Assembly (NCBI RefSeq): GCF_004355005.1
Contig: NZ_SMSJ01000022.1
Location: 1 to 64,000 of the forward strand
Direction: 5' to 3'
Length of the DNA: 64,000 nt
From: Dankookia rubra
Lineage (GTDB): Bacteria > Pseudomonadota > Alphaproteobacteria > Acetobacterales > Acetobacteraceae
The position numbers and the translations under genes were made by a program. The notes under the pieces were generated by a model. The model worked only from the letters and a program-made list of their open reading frames with translations, was not told the origin of the DNA and did no database searches. Of the stretch, positions 16,768 to 25,358 are shown piece after piece; position 1 is the stretch's first letter; each line of letters starts with the position of its first letter.

Positions 16768-17694
16768 TCAGCCCAGCCGCACCTCGATCGCCGCCCGCGC
16801 CACCAGGTCGTCCGCCGCCGGGCGCATCGCCTCCGGATGCGGCTTGGCCGGGCCGCGCGGCCGCCTCTCCCAGACCACCGCCTCCGGTACCGCCACGGCG
16901 AAGCCGGCGCGGCGGAAGCGGCCGACCATGGCCGAAAGGCCCAGCCGGTTCACGTAGACCCCGGCCCGGCCGACCAGCGGGCTGGCCCAGAAGGCATCGC
17001 TGAACCGCAGGTGCTGCAGCCCGCCGCCCAGATGGTCCTGGAAATCAATGAAATGCAGCCCGACCCCGTCCGGCGCCGTCACCCGCCGCAGCTGCTGCAG
17101 CAGCGGCGCGATGTCCTCCCGCCGGACATGCTCCAGGACCGCCTCGCTCACCACCAGGTCGACGGCTCCGTCCGGGATGCTGGCCAACGCCGCCGGCCCG
17201 CCGATCAGCAGGGTGGTGCCGCAGCGGGCCAGCGCCGCGCCGCGGTCGGCGCAGCCGGTCAGGTCCGGCGCCGGCAGGCCCTGCGCCTGCGCCGCCGCCG
17301 CCGCCGCGCGATAGGGCGCGGGCGCGGTGGGCGCGCTGTCCGCCGGGTCCACGTACCAGATCCGCCGCGCGCCGAGCCCGGCGAGGACCGGCGCGCGGAC
17401 CACCATGGCGCCCGGCCCGATCTCCAGCACCGTGCGCGGGCGGCGGCCGATCACCGCTTCCGCCCGCTGCATCCAGCCGGCCGGCGTGCCGACCAGCTTG
17501 GCCGGGACGGTGGCCTCGAAGGACGGCCGGGCCAGCCCGAAGGCCCGCGCCCGGGCGCCGTGGATGCCGAGCGCGGCGAGCCCAAGCTTCAGCCCGAGCT
17601 TCGCCCACCACGGCACCGGGGCACCGCGGGCCAGCCCTGGCGGCGCCGGCACGATCCGGTTCGGCGTCGCCGCTTTCTCCGTGCGCTGTTCCAT
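16768..17694 (-). CDS. Class I SAM-dependent methyltransferase
   Basis: A 308-residue protein with an unusual N-terminal extension of about 90 residues, followed by a Rossmann methyltransferase core. VLEIGPGAMVVRAPVLAGLG is motif I, VDPAD the acidic residue, and DLVVSEAVLEHVRREDIAPLL motif IV. Substrate unknown; the family is often involved in lipid or polysaccharide methylation. The ATG at 17694 (MEQRT) lacks a close Shine-Dalgarno sequence. An upstream in-frame ATG would add 12 residues. Convergent with the DUF2783 gene. Confidence 0.8.
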   Translation of the reverse strand: MEQRTEKAATPNRIVPAPPGLARGAPVPWWAKLGLKLGLAALGIHGARARAFGLARPSFEATVPAKLVGTPAGWMQRAEAVIGRRPRTVLEIGPGAMVVRAPVLAGLGARRIWYVDPADSAPTAPAPYRAAAAAAQAQGLPAPDLTGCADRGAALARCGTTLLIGGPAALASIPDGAVDLVVSEAVLEHVRREDIAPLLQQLRRVTAPDGVGLHFIDFQDHLGGGLQHLRFSDAFWASPLVGRAGVYVNRLGLSAMVGRFRRAGFAVAVPEAVVWERRPRGPAKPHPEAMRPAADDLVARAAIEVRLG

Positions 17695-17923
17695 GGGGTT
17701 CCGGCTGCTGCCTCCTCGGCGTCCAGGCATAGTGCAGATGAAGCCGGGGCGGAAACGCCCCGGTGCGGCAATCCGATCCCGGAAGACCGCACGAGGCGGC
17801 GACCGCGGCCCGTCGCCGCGCCGGTCCCCTGCCGCCGGCCATCGCGCCCCGGCCGCCTTACCGGAAGATGACCGGGGCCCGCCGCGCGCCATGGCCGGGA
17901 AGCGGCCCTGCCACCCGCCCGCG
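17695..17923. other. Intergenic region between methyltransferase and repeat block
   Basis: No gene seen. It contains a perfect 8-bp hairpin, CCGGGGCG-GAAA-CGCCCCGG (17744-17763), with a GNRA tetraloop when read on the plus strand. The rest is GC-rich without features. Confidence 0.5.
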
Positions 17924-18064
17924 ATGCGGCTGCGCCATGTACCGGACCTGCGGCACCGCCGTATACCGGAGATGCGGCTGCGCCGTACATCCAGGGTGCG
18001 GCGCGCCAGGTACCCGACACGCGGCTGCGCCAGGCACCAGACATGCGGCTGCACCGCGGGCAGG
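17924..18064 (+). repeat. Six degenerate tandem repeats of about 24 bp upstream of the M20 gene
   Basis: Units start at 17924, 17949, 17972, 17997, 18021 and 18043. Lengths are 25, 23, 25, 24 and 22 bases, with the last incomplete. Each contains GCGGCTGCGCC or a close variant, followed by GTACC/GCACC and a purine-rich end. The block ends at the AGGAG of the amidohydrolase gene. Spacers do not separate the copies, so it is not a CRISPR array. Confidence 0.75.
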
Positions 18065-18072
18065 AGAGCGAA

Positions 18073-19245
18073 TTGACCCCGATCGAGCATATCCGCCGCT
18101 ACCAGGACCAGCTGGCCGCCTGGCGGCGCGACTTCCACGCCCATCCCGAGACCGGCTTCGAGGAGCACCGCACCGCCGCCCTGGTCGCCGAGCGGCTGGA
18201 AAGCTGGGGCATCGAGGTGCATCGCGGCATCGGCCGCACCGGCGTGGTCGGCGTGCTGCGCTCGGGCCGCGGCAACCGCGCGGTCGGGCTGCGGGCCGAC
18301 ATGGACGCGCTCGACATGCCGGAGGCCAACAGCTTCGCGCATGCCTCGACCATCCCCGGCAAGATGCATGGCTGCGGCCATGACGGGCACACCACCATGC
18401 TGCTCGGCGCCGCGCGCTACCTGGCGGAGACCAGGGCCTTCGACGGCACCGTCCACTTCATCTTCCAGCCGGCCGAGGAGGGCCAGGGCGGCGCCCAGGC
18501 GATGATCGCCGAGGGGCTGTTCGAGCGCTTCCCCTGCGACACCGTCTACGGCCTGCACAACCGCCCCGGCATGCCGGTCGGGCACTACGGCATCCGCGAG
18601 GGCGCGATGATGGCCGGCTGCGCCTTCTTCGACCTGGCCATCCGCGGCAAGGGCGGCCATGCCGCGCGGCCGGAGGCGACCGTCGATCCCGTGGTCTGCG
18701 GCGCCCAGGTGATCTCCGCCTGGCAGAGCATCGTCGGCCGCAACGTCGCGCCCTACGACACCGCCGTCATCAGCGTGACGGGCTTCGAGGCCGGCACCGC
18801 CTACAACGTGATCCCCGAGCGCGTCGCGCTGCGCGGCACGGTGCGCGCCTTCCGCACCGAGACCATGCGGCTGCTGGAGACGCGGATGCGGGCGCTCGCC
18901 ACCAGTATCGCCGCCGGCTTCGGCGCCACCGCCGAGCTCGACTTCCGCGAGATCACCGTCCCCGTGGTCAACAGCCCGGAGCAGGCCGCGCTGATCGCCG
19001 ACGCCGCCGCCGCCATGGTGGGCGAGCCGCATGTCGATCGCGCCCGCGTCGCCGCCATGGGCTCCGAGGATTTCTCCTACATGCTGGCCGAGCGCCCCGG
19101 CGCCTATATCCTGGTCGGCAACGGCGACGGCCCGGGAAGCTGCGAGGTGCACAATCCCGGCTACGACTTCAACGATGCGGCGATCCCCTATGGCGCCGGC
19201 ATCCTGGCCGCGGTGGTCGAGCGGGAAATGCCGCAATCGGCCTGA
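18073..19245 (+). CDS. M20-family amidohydrolase/aminoacylase
   Basis: A di-zinc hydrolase of N-acyl amino acids or similar amides (hippurate hydrolase/IAA-amino acid hydrolase type). The 390 residues show GLRADMDALDMPE, HGCGHDGHTTMLLGAARYL (metal-bridging region), FQPAEEGQGGA with the catalytic Glu, the dimerisation-domain GKGGHAARP and GSEDFSYML near the end. I choose TTG 18073 because GGAG at 18063-18066 lies six bases before it and homologues begin at this point. The upstream ATG 18043 lies inside the repeat block and has no ribosome binding site. The gene is alone; its natural substrate is unknown. Confidence 0.9.
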   Translation: MTPIEHIRRYQDQLAAWRRDFHAHPETGFEEHRTAALVAERLESWGIEVHRGIGRTGVVGVLRSGRGNRAVGLRADMDALDMPEANSFAHASTIPGKMHGCGHDGHTTMLLGAARYLAETRAFDGTVHFIFQPAEEGQGGAQAMIAEGLFERFPCDTVYGLHNRPGMPVGHYGIREGAMMAGCAFFDLAIRGKGGHAARPEATVDPVVCGAQVISAWQSIVGRNVAPYDTAVISVTGFEAGTAYNVIPERVALRGTVRAFRTETMRLLETRMRALATSIAAGFGATAELDFREITVPVVNSPEQAALIADAAAAMVGEPHVDRARVAAMGSEDFSYMLAERPGAYILVGNGDGPGSCEVHNPGYDFNDAAIPYGAGILAAVVEREMPQSA

Positions 19246-19349
19246 TCACAGCCTGCGGCGCGGCGGCGGGTTTTCCCGCTGCTGCCGGAGCGCCGCGCTA
19301 GCCTTCCCCCGTGAGGCGGCAGCAAGCCGCCCGCGGGAGGCTAACAACC

Positions 19350-20708
19350 ATGACCAGATACGAGGTGACGCGGCGCGCGGCGCTGCGGGCGGGCGTGGCA
19401 GGCGTGGCCGGGGCCACGCTGCCGGTCTTCAACGTGCAGGCCCAGAACTCGGCCGGCGTGCTGCGCTGCGCCTTCTGGGAACACTGGGTGCCCGCCGGCA
19501 ACGACATCATCCGCGAACTCTGCGAGGAATGGGGCGCGAAGAACCGGGTCGAGGTGAAGATCGACCGCCTGGTCTCCGCCGGCAACCAGATCCTGCTGAC
19601 CATCGCGTCGGAAGCGCAGTCGCGCAGCGGCCACGACATCATCGCCATGCCGACCTGGGAGCCCTCCTCCCATGCCCGGCTGCTGGAGCCGGTGGACGAC
19701 GTGGTCGGCCGGCTGCAGAAGAAGTACGGCGCCATCACCCCGGCCGCCGAATACCTGGCGAAGCGCGAAGGCGCCTGGCGCGCCGTGCCCGCCGTCGCCG
19801 GCACCCAGACCAAGCCGCCCTGCATCCGCTACGACCTGTTCCAGCAACATGCCGGGATCGACATCCGCGCGATGTGGCCGGCCAAGCCGGAGCGTGGCCC
19901 GGGCGCCGATACCTGGAACTGGGATACCTTCCTCAAGGCGGCGGAGAAGTGCAACGCCGCCGGCTATCCCTTCGCCCTGCCGATGGGCCAGTACTCCGAC
20001 GCGGTGGACTGGGTCGGCGCGCTGTTCCGCAGCTTCGGCGCCAGCATGATGGATGCCGAGGGGCAGGTGACCATCCGCGGCAACGACAAGCTGAAGCAGG
20101 CGACCGAATATGTCATCCGGCTCTCGAAGCAACTGCCGGACGACGTCTGGGCCTGGGACGACGCTTCCAACAACCGCGCGCTCATCTCCGGCAAGTCGGC
20201 GCTGATCTTCAACCCGCCCTCGGCCTGGGCGGTCGCCAAGCGGGACGCGCCGCAGGTCGCCGAGAAATCCTGGTACGCGCCCTTCCCGGCCGGGCCGGAG
20301 GGCCGCTTCACGCCCTTCCTGCCGTATTTCTGGGGCATCTGGAGCTTCTCGAAGAACAAGACGGCGGCGAAGTCGCTGCTGGAATTCCTGTCCGACCGCA
20401 GCAGCGCCGAACGGCAGTCGACCGCGACCAACGGCTACGACCTGCCGCCCTTCCAGAGCATGTCCGACTTCAAGGTCTGGGAAACCGAGGGGCCGCCGGC
20501 CGGCTTCGCCTTCAATTACCCGGACAAGCCGCACCAGCAGGCGCAGCTGACGGTGGCCTTCGCCCCGGCGCCGGCGGAGACGGCGGTGCAGGCCTATGTC
20601 CAGGCGGTCAACACCAAGATGATCGCCCGCATCGCCCAGGGCGGCCAGAGCATGGCAGAGGCGATGGGCTGGGCCGAGGGCGAGCTGCGGAATTTCGCCC
20701 GCGGCTGA
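19350..20708 (+). CDS. ABC-type extracellular solute-binding protein (family 1, sugar type)
   Basis: A periplasmic receptor of 452 residues with a twin-arginine-like leader (VTRRAALRAGVAGVAGATL, cleaved near VQA-QNS). The two-lobe fold is recognisable from its start (LRCAFWEHWVPAGNDIIRELCEEW), the hinge region FLPYFWGIWSFSKNKTAAKSLLEFL and the helical end. Family 1 receptors bind sugars, glycerol phosphates or polyols. GGGAGG at 19335-19340 precedes ATG 19350. No permease or ATPase genes follow; instead a terminator-like hairpin does, so this receptor is an orphan here. Confidence 0.87.
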   Translation: MTRYEVTRRAALRAGVAGVAGATLPVFNVQAQNSAGVLRCAFWEHWVPAGNDIIRELCEEWGAKNRVEVKIDRLVSAGNQILLTIASEAQSRSGHDIIAMPTWEPSSHARLLEPVDDVVGRLQKKYGAITPAAEYLAKREGAWRAVPAVAGTQTKPPCIRYDLFQQHAGIDIRAMWPAKPERGPGADTWNWDTFLKAAEKCNAAGYPFALPMGQYSDAVDWVGALFRSFGASMMDAEGQVTIRGNDKLKQATEYVIRLSKQLPDDVWAWDDASNNRALISGKSALIFNPPSAWAVAKRDAPQVAEKSWYAPFPAGPEGRFTPFLPYFWGIWSFSKNKTAAKSLLEFLSDRSSAERQSTATNGYDLPPFQSMSDFKVWETEGPPAGFAFNYPDKPHQQAQLTVAFAPAPAETAVQAYVQAVNTKMIARIAQGGQSMAEAMGWAEGELRNFARG

Positions 20709-20718
20709 GGCGGCAAGG

Positions 20719-20742
20719 CCGGGGAGAAGCCATTCTCCCCGG
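20719..20742. terminator. 10-bp hairpin between convergent genes
   Basis: CCGGGGAGAA (20719-20728) and TTCTCCCCGG (20733-20742) with a 4-base loop, placed between the receptor gene and the convergent TPR gene. A C/T-rich stretch follows on the plus strand. Its GGGGAGAA core recurs at 32021. Confidence 0.65.
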
Positions 20743-20816
20743 ACCCCTCTTCCGTTTCTCCGGGCCGGCACGCGTTGCGCGGCCCGGAGGGAATGCCCTT
20801 CCCGCCCCGACCTTGC

Positions 20817-22421
20817 CTATTTCGCCAGATACGCCTTCGCCAGGGCGATCTCCGGCCGCGGCGTGTCGGCCGCCTCGGTCAGCTGCAGCAGCTTGCGGTA
20901 GTGCGCCGCCGCCTTCTCCGCATCGCCCGCGGCCGCCGCCGCCTTCGCCGCGCCGGCGAAGCCGCGGAAGCGGTTCGGCTCGCGCTGCTGCGACGCCTCG
21001 TATTCCCGCAGCGCCGCCGCCGGCTGCCCGGCTTCCAGCAGCATGTCGCCCAGCAGCTCGCGCGCCGGCAGCACGCGGCCGGGGGTGACGATGTGCTTCT
21101 CGTTGCGGTCCTCGAGGTCGGCGGCCTCCCGCATCAGGGCCAGGCCTGCGTCCTTCCTGTCCTGCGCGAAGGCGATCCAGGCGGCGACGGCCTTCTGCTG
21201 CACCGCCACCTCCCGCGCCCAATAGGCGTTGCCGGCCTCCGTCAGCCGCTGCTGCTCGGCCGCCAGCGCCGCCGCGCCCTGGCCGGCGGCGGCGAGGTCG
21301 CCGGCGCGCGCGGCGCCGAGCGCCCTGGCGAAGGTGGTGATGGCCTCCGGCGCATAAGCGGCGCTGCCGGCCGGCGGCACCAGCGCCTGGGCCGCGGGCC
21401 AGTCGCCGCGCTCGAGCGCGAGGCGCGCCGGGATCGCCGCCATGGCATAGGCCGCCGCCGCCGGGGCCGGACCCGGCGCCTTCACCTGCCGCACCGCGTC
21501 GAAGGCGGCGCGCGCGGCGGCGTCGCGGCCGAGCTGCAGCTCGGCATAGACCGCATAGTCGCTGGCGTGCCAGGCCTCGCCGAAGTCGCCGGCCCGGCTG
21601 GCGACGGCGAAGGAGCGCTGGTTGGTCGACGCCGAATCCGTCCAGGCGCCGACCCGGGTGAAGATGTGGGACGGCATGTGCAGCGCATGCGGCGCGTCGG
21701 GCGCGAGTCCGGCATATTTCCGCGCGGCCGTCAGCCCCTGCGCCGCGATCGGCGGCGCGTCGTAGACGTGGATGAGGTAGTGCGCGACGCCGGGATGGTC
21801 GGGGTACTTGGCGAATTCCTTCTCGAGGATCGCCGCCGAGCGCGCATAGGCGGCATAGGTCTGGTCGGCCTGCGACTGCGTGCCGGCGATGTAGAGCGCG
21901 CTGAAGATCTGCGCCTCGTCGTCCTCGGGGTAGCGGGCGGCCAAGGCCTCGAAGGCCTTGGCGCGGCTGGCCTGGCGGTCGCGTTCCGGGCGGCTGGCGA
22001 AGTCCTGGTAATAGGCCGCGACCGCCTCGATGTAGTCGCGCTCCCGCTGCGTCCTGGCACCGGTGGCGCGGCCGTGCTCGATCGCCGCCTGCGCCAGCTC
22101 GGCGCCCTTCGGCGTGGCGCCGACGCCGGCCAGGGCATTCAGCATGAGCGTCGATGCGATGCCCCAGTCGGCGACGGCGCAGCCGGGGTCCTTGGCCAGC
22201 GCGGCGCGGAAGGCGGCCTCCCCGGCGGGGAACCAGAAGGAATGCAGCATCGCCACGCCGCGGGTCAGGTCGGCCTGCGCCGCCGGGGTGCAGGAATTGG
22301 CGAAGGCGACGGTGCCGACCTTCTCGGCGGGCGCATGCGCATGGTCGTGCTGGGCGAAGGCGCCGCCGGGCGCAAGCAGCAGCGGGGCGGCGAGCAGGGC
22401 AGCGAAGCGGCGCGGTGTCAT
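20817..22421 (-). CDS. Exported tetratricopeptide-repeat protein
   Basis: 534 residues beginning with a Sec signal (ending near AFA-QHDHAHAPAEK; the His-rich start of the mature part is notable). Alpha-helical TPR-like repeats fill the rest. Recognisable units lie near residues 60-100 (FPAGEAAFRAALAKDPGCAVA), 215-230, 460-480 ([20 protein letters not shown]) and 495-515. ALHMPSHIFTRVG is a highly conserved block in this group of proteins. Probably a periplasmic scaffold. No interacting partner is suggested by the neighbours. Confidence 0.8.
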   Translation of the reverse strand: MTPRRFAALLAAPLLLAPGGAFAQHDHAHAPAEKVGTVAFANSCTPAAQADLTRGVAMLHSFWFPAGEAAFRAALAKDPGCAVADWGIASTLMLNALAGVGATPKGAELAQAAIEHGRATGARTQRERDYIEAVAAYYQDFASRPERDRQASRAKAFEALAARYPEDDEAQIFSALYIAGTQSQADQTYAAYARSAAILEKEFAKYPDHPGVAHYLIHVYDAPPIAAQGLTAARKYAGLAPDAPHALHMPSHIFTRVGAWTDSASTNQRSFAVASRAGDFGEAWHASDYAVYAELQLGRDAAARAAFDAVRQVKAPGPAPAAAAYAMAAIPARLALERGDWPAAQALVPPAGSAAYAPEAITTFARALGAARAGDLAAAGQGAAALAAEQQRLTEAGNAYWAREVAVQQKAVAAWIAFAQDRKDAGLALMREAADLEDRNEKHIVTPGRVLPARELLGDMLLEAGQPAAALREYEASQQREPNRFRGFAGAAKAAAAAGDAEKAAAHYRKLLQLTEAADTPRPEIALAKAYLAK

Positions 22422-22527
22422 GGCGTTTCTCCCACGGCTCGACTTGGCGCGGCGAGCCTACACGAGCACGCGTCGCAACCGCCAGGGTCTCGACGGCCGG
22501 CGCCGCGCGGCGCCGGCCCGACGGAGG

Positions 22528-23745
22528 TCACGCCAGCGGGCAGCCGCCCTCCGCCATCGGCCGGAAGGCCTGGTCGCCGGGAACGCTGGCCAGCACCTTG
22601 TAGTAGTCCCAGGGGCCCTTGCTTTCGGCCGGCGACTTCACTTCCAGCAGGTAGGCGGGATGGAGCTTCCGCCCATCCGCGCGGATCGTGCCCGGGCCGA
22701 AGGCGTCGTCGTCGCAGGGCATCGCCTTCATCCGCGCCACCGCCGCGGCGCCATCCGCCTTCGCCGCGGCGGCGCCCATGGCGGCGGCCGCCTTCAGGTA
22801 GTGCAGCGTCGCGGCGTAGCAGCCGGCCTGCACCATGGTCGGCGGCGGCGCGTTGAAGTTCTGCTTCAGCCGCCTGGTCAGGGCGCGGGTGCGGTCGCTG
22901 ACGTCCCAATAGAAGCTTTCGGAACAGACCAGCCCCTTGGCCGCCTCGAGGCCCATCGAATGCACCTCGGAGATGAAGAGGATCAGCGCCGCCAGCTTCT
23001 GCCCGCGCTTCTGGATGCCGAACTCGGCCGCCTGCTTCACGCAGTTCACCAGGTCCGTGCCGCCGGCGGCGATGCCGATGACCTTGGCCCGGCTCGCCTG
23101 CGCCCGCAGCAGGAAGGCGGAGAAGTCCGTGGTGCCGGGGAAGGGGAAGCGGGCATTGCCCAGGATCTTGCCGCCCTCGGCGCCGATGATCTTGCCGCCC
23201 TCGGCCTCCATCGAGGTGCCGAAGGCATAGTCGGCGGTGACGAAGAACCAGGTATCGCCGCCTCCGCGCGTCATCGCCCGCGCGGTCGAGTTCGCCAGCA
23301 TCCAGGTGTCGTAGGTCCACTGCACCGTGTTCGGGCTGCACTGCGCGCCGGTGAGCTCCGCCGTGCCGGGCGCGCTGGCCAGGAAGACCTTGTTCTTCTC
23401 CCGCACCACGCCGTTCACGGCGAGGGCGGCGGAGGAGGCGGGGACGTCGATCAGCGCGTCGATGCCGTCGCGGTCCAGCCATTGCCGGGCGATGTTGGTG
23501 GCGAGGTCGGGCTTGTTCTGGTGGTCGGCGGCGACGAGGTCGACCTTCAGTCCCAGCGCCGCCGCGTCCTGGATCGCCTGCCGCACCGCCAGCACCGAAT
23601 TCGGCCCGGACAGGTCGGCGAAGGGCCCGCTCATGTCGGAGATGATGCCGAGCCGGATGGTCTGCTGCGCCTGGGCGCGCGCCATCCGCGGCAGCGCGCC
23701 GAATGTCGCGCCGCCGAGCAGCAGCGCGCGTCGATCGAGTATCAT
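22528..23745 (-). CDS. ABC-type branched-chain amino acid/amide receptor (LivJ-like)
   Basis: A periplasmic binding protein of 405 residues (type I fold, Peripla_BP_6). The leader MILDRRALLLGGATFGALPRMARAQ looks like a Tat signal. The mature part opens with IRLGIISDMSGPFADLSGPNSVLAVRQAIQD, characteristic of Leu/Ile/Val, urea or aromatic-acid receptors, and includes SSAALAVNGVVREKNKVFLAS. No livHMGF genes are nearby, so it is another orphan receptor. The cupin gene lies upstream on the same strand about 160 bases away. Confidence 0.9.
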   Translation of the reverse strand: MILDRRALLLGGATFGALPRMARAQAQQTIRLGIISDMSGPFADLSGPNSVLAVRQAIQDAAALGLKVDLVAADHQNKPDLATNIARQWLDRDGIDALIDVPASSAALAVNGVVREKNKVFLASAPGTAELTGAQCSPNTVQWTYDTWMLANSTARAMTRGGGDTWFFVTADYAFGTSMEAEGGKIIGAEGGKILGNARFPFPGTTDFSAFLLRAQASRAKVIGIAAGGTDLVNCVKQAAEFGIQKRGQKLAALILFISEVHSMGLEAAKGLVCSESFYWDVSDRTRALTRRLKQNFNAPPPTMVQAGCYAATLHYLKAAAAMGAAAAKADGAAAVARMKAMPCDDDAFGPGTIRADGRKLHPAYLLEVKSPAESKGPWDYYKVLASVPGDQAFRPMAEGGCPLA

Positions 23746-23849
23746 TGGTCGTTCCCCCCGGCGGCACGACGAGCCGAGGGCGCCGCCGCCGCGCGGCGCC
23801 CCCGGCGAAGCGCGATCCGAACTCAGGCCCGCGCGCCATCCCCTGGGGT

Positions 23850-23874
23850 CCCCGCGAAGCCCTGCTTCGCGGGG
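23850..23874. terminator. 10-bp hairpin between cupin and receptor genes
   Basis: CCCCGCGAAG (23850-23859) and CTTCGCGGGG (23865-23874) with a 5-base loop. On the minus strand it follows the cupin gene. No T-tract is present. Confidence 0.55.
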
Positions 23875-23902
23875 TGGGGCGGCGCTGCGGCCATCGGTTC
23901 GC

Positions 23903-24325
23903 TCAGCCCATGCCGGGCGGCGGCTCGCAGGGCGTGGTGCCCATCGGCCCGGGGACCGAGAGCTCGAGGATCTCGACGTCGTCCGAGGTGGCGATCTCGT
24001 TGTGCTTCATCTCGCCGGGGATCAGGCCGCTGTCGCCCGCTTCCATGCGGTGCTGCGAGCCGTCCTCGAATTCCAGCGTGACCCAGCCCTTCAGCACGTA
24101 GATGAACTGCGCCTGGCAATGGTGCACGTGCCAGCCGGTCGGCTCGGTCATGCCGGTGACGGCTTCCATCACCTGCGCCCGCACCGCGCCGTCGGTGGCA
24201 TCCGCCACGCCGAGGTCGCGGTACTTGAAGAAGCGTCGGCGGCCGGCGACCAGCGGGCTGTCCGCCTTCTTGGTGATCTTCAGCTTGAAGCCTGGGCGCG
24301 CGGCGCCCGGAACGCTGCCATCCAT
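23903..24325 (-). CDS. Cupin-domain protein
   Basis: A 140-residue single-domain cupin. The first metal motif is visible as GWHVHHCQAQFIYVLKGWVTLEFED (His-x-His spacing with a later Glu replaced by Gln), and motif 2 as GDSGLIPGEMKHNEIAT with the second His. Such proteins are small oxygenases, isomerases or sensors. The function is not evident. AGGAGG on the minus strand precedes the ATG at 24325, which defines the start. Confidence 0.82.
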   Translation of the reverse strand: MDGSVPGAARPGFKLKITKKADSPLVAGRRRFFKYRDLGVADATDGAVRAQVMEAVTGMTEPTGWHVHHCQAQFIYVLKGWVTLEFEDGSQHRMEAGDSGLIPGEMKHNEIATSDDVEILELSVPGPMGTTPCEPPPGMG

Positions 24326-24514
24326 GGAACATCCTCCTGCGGTGTCTGCGCACCGGTCCGGAAAGGCTACACCCGCCGCCGGCGGCGGCAAGCGGATTTC
24401 CCGCGCGCCGGCCGGCCGCCGCTGCGCTACAGCGGGTCGCGTCCGGATCTGGCCGCCCATCCGCCCGCGGCGCGAAGCCACGCCCCCAGCCCTGCCCCAC
24501 CCGGAGTTCCCGAC

Positions 24515-24955
24515 TTGTCCCTCCGCCGCCCCAGCCTGGTCCTTTCCCTCCTGCTCGCCCTGCCGTTCCTCTCCGGGCCGGCCCTGGCCGGCGACCTCCT
24601 GGTCACCCTGCGCGACGTCGCCTCGGCCGAGGGCATGGTCCGCGTCGCCGCCTGCCCGCCGGACGGCTATCCGGAGGGCACCTGCCGCTTCATCGCCCGC
24701 GCCCCGGCCCGCCTCGGCCCGATGCAGTTCCGCATCAGCGGCCTGCCGGAAGGGCGCTTCGGCGTTTCCGCCTATCACGACGCCGATGCGGATGGCCGGC
24801 TGGGCAAGGACTGGCTCGGCCGTCCGACCGAGGCGGTGGGCTTCGGCAACGACGCGCCGATCGGCCGCTTCGGTCCGCCGGACTTCGATGCGGCCAGCAT
24901 CGCCATTCCCGCCACCGGGGAGGTCCGCACGGTGGTGACGCTGCGCTACCGCTGA
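24515..24955 (+). CDS. Secreted DUF2141 protein
   Basis: 146 residues with an N-terminal signal peptide (LVLSLLLALPFLSGPALA-GD) and one DUF2141 domain: GDLLVTLRDVASAEGMVRVAA, then the conserved YHDADADGRLGKDWLGRPTEAVGFGNDA motif, which resembles a calcium-binding acidic loop. The function is unknown. The start is TTG 24515, with GGAG at 24503-24506 eight bases before it. No ATG lies in a better place. Confidence 0.82.
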   Translation: MSLRRPSLVLSLLLALPFLSGPALAGDLLVTLRDVASAEGMVRVAACPPDGYPEGTCRFIARAPARLGPMQFRISGLPEGRFGVSAYHDADADGRLGKDWLGRPTEAVGFGNDAPIGRFGPPDFDAASIAIPATGEVRTVVTLRYR

Positions 24956-25358
24956 GCTCGGCCAGGGTCCCGCGAGGGTGGACCCCGGCCCTGGAGCCCG
25001 TTCCGCCGCCGCCGCCCCGGCAGGCGATCCCGGGCGGCGGTCCGCCGATGCCGCGCATGGCCGGCCAGGCCCGCCCGGGGCATGCGGCGTCGCTGTCCCG
25101 GGTGGCCGCCGCCGGGCATCCCCCGGACCCGGCCCATCGAGCCGGGGCACCCGCCGGCAGGACGGTCGCGGCCCTGCCCCGGGACCGCCACCGCGCAAAG
25201 GCGCCGGGCGGCACCAGGGTCACAGGTCCCGGCTTTCTCGCCGCAAAAGCAAATATGATAGCATTGATGCATTCCTTGGTATGATTATCGCCCTCAAGTT
25301 GCGCGACCGTGCCGGGACCAGACCCGCCCGGCGATACGTGTCCCAGGGTACCCGGTCC
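24956..25358. other. 400-bp gap with an AT-rich promoter-like patch
   Basis: The first part holds a compound GC hairpin after the DUF2141 gene (CCAGGG near 24964 with CCCTGG near 24998), a plausible terminator. The middle is featureless GC-rich DNA. Positions 25245-25290 are strikingly AT-rich and contain two TATGAT hexamers (25254-25259 and 25280-25285), each a good -10, but neither has a good -35. This is the likely promoter of the following gene. Confidence 0.5.

Noticed and set aside
17924..18064. CRISPR-like array
   Set aside because: The repeats are contiguous, degenerate and only 22-25 bases long, with no unique spacers or cas genes.
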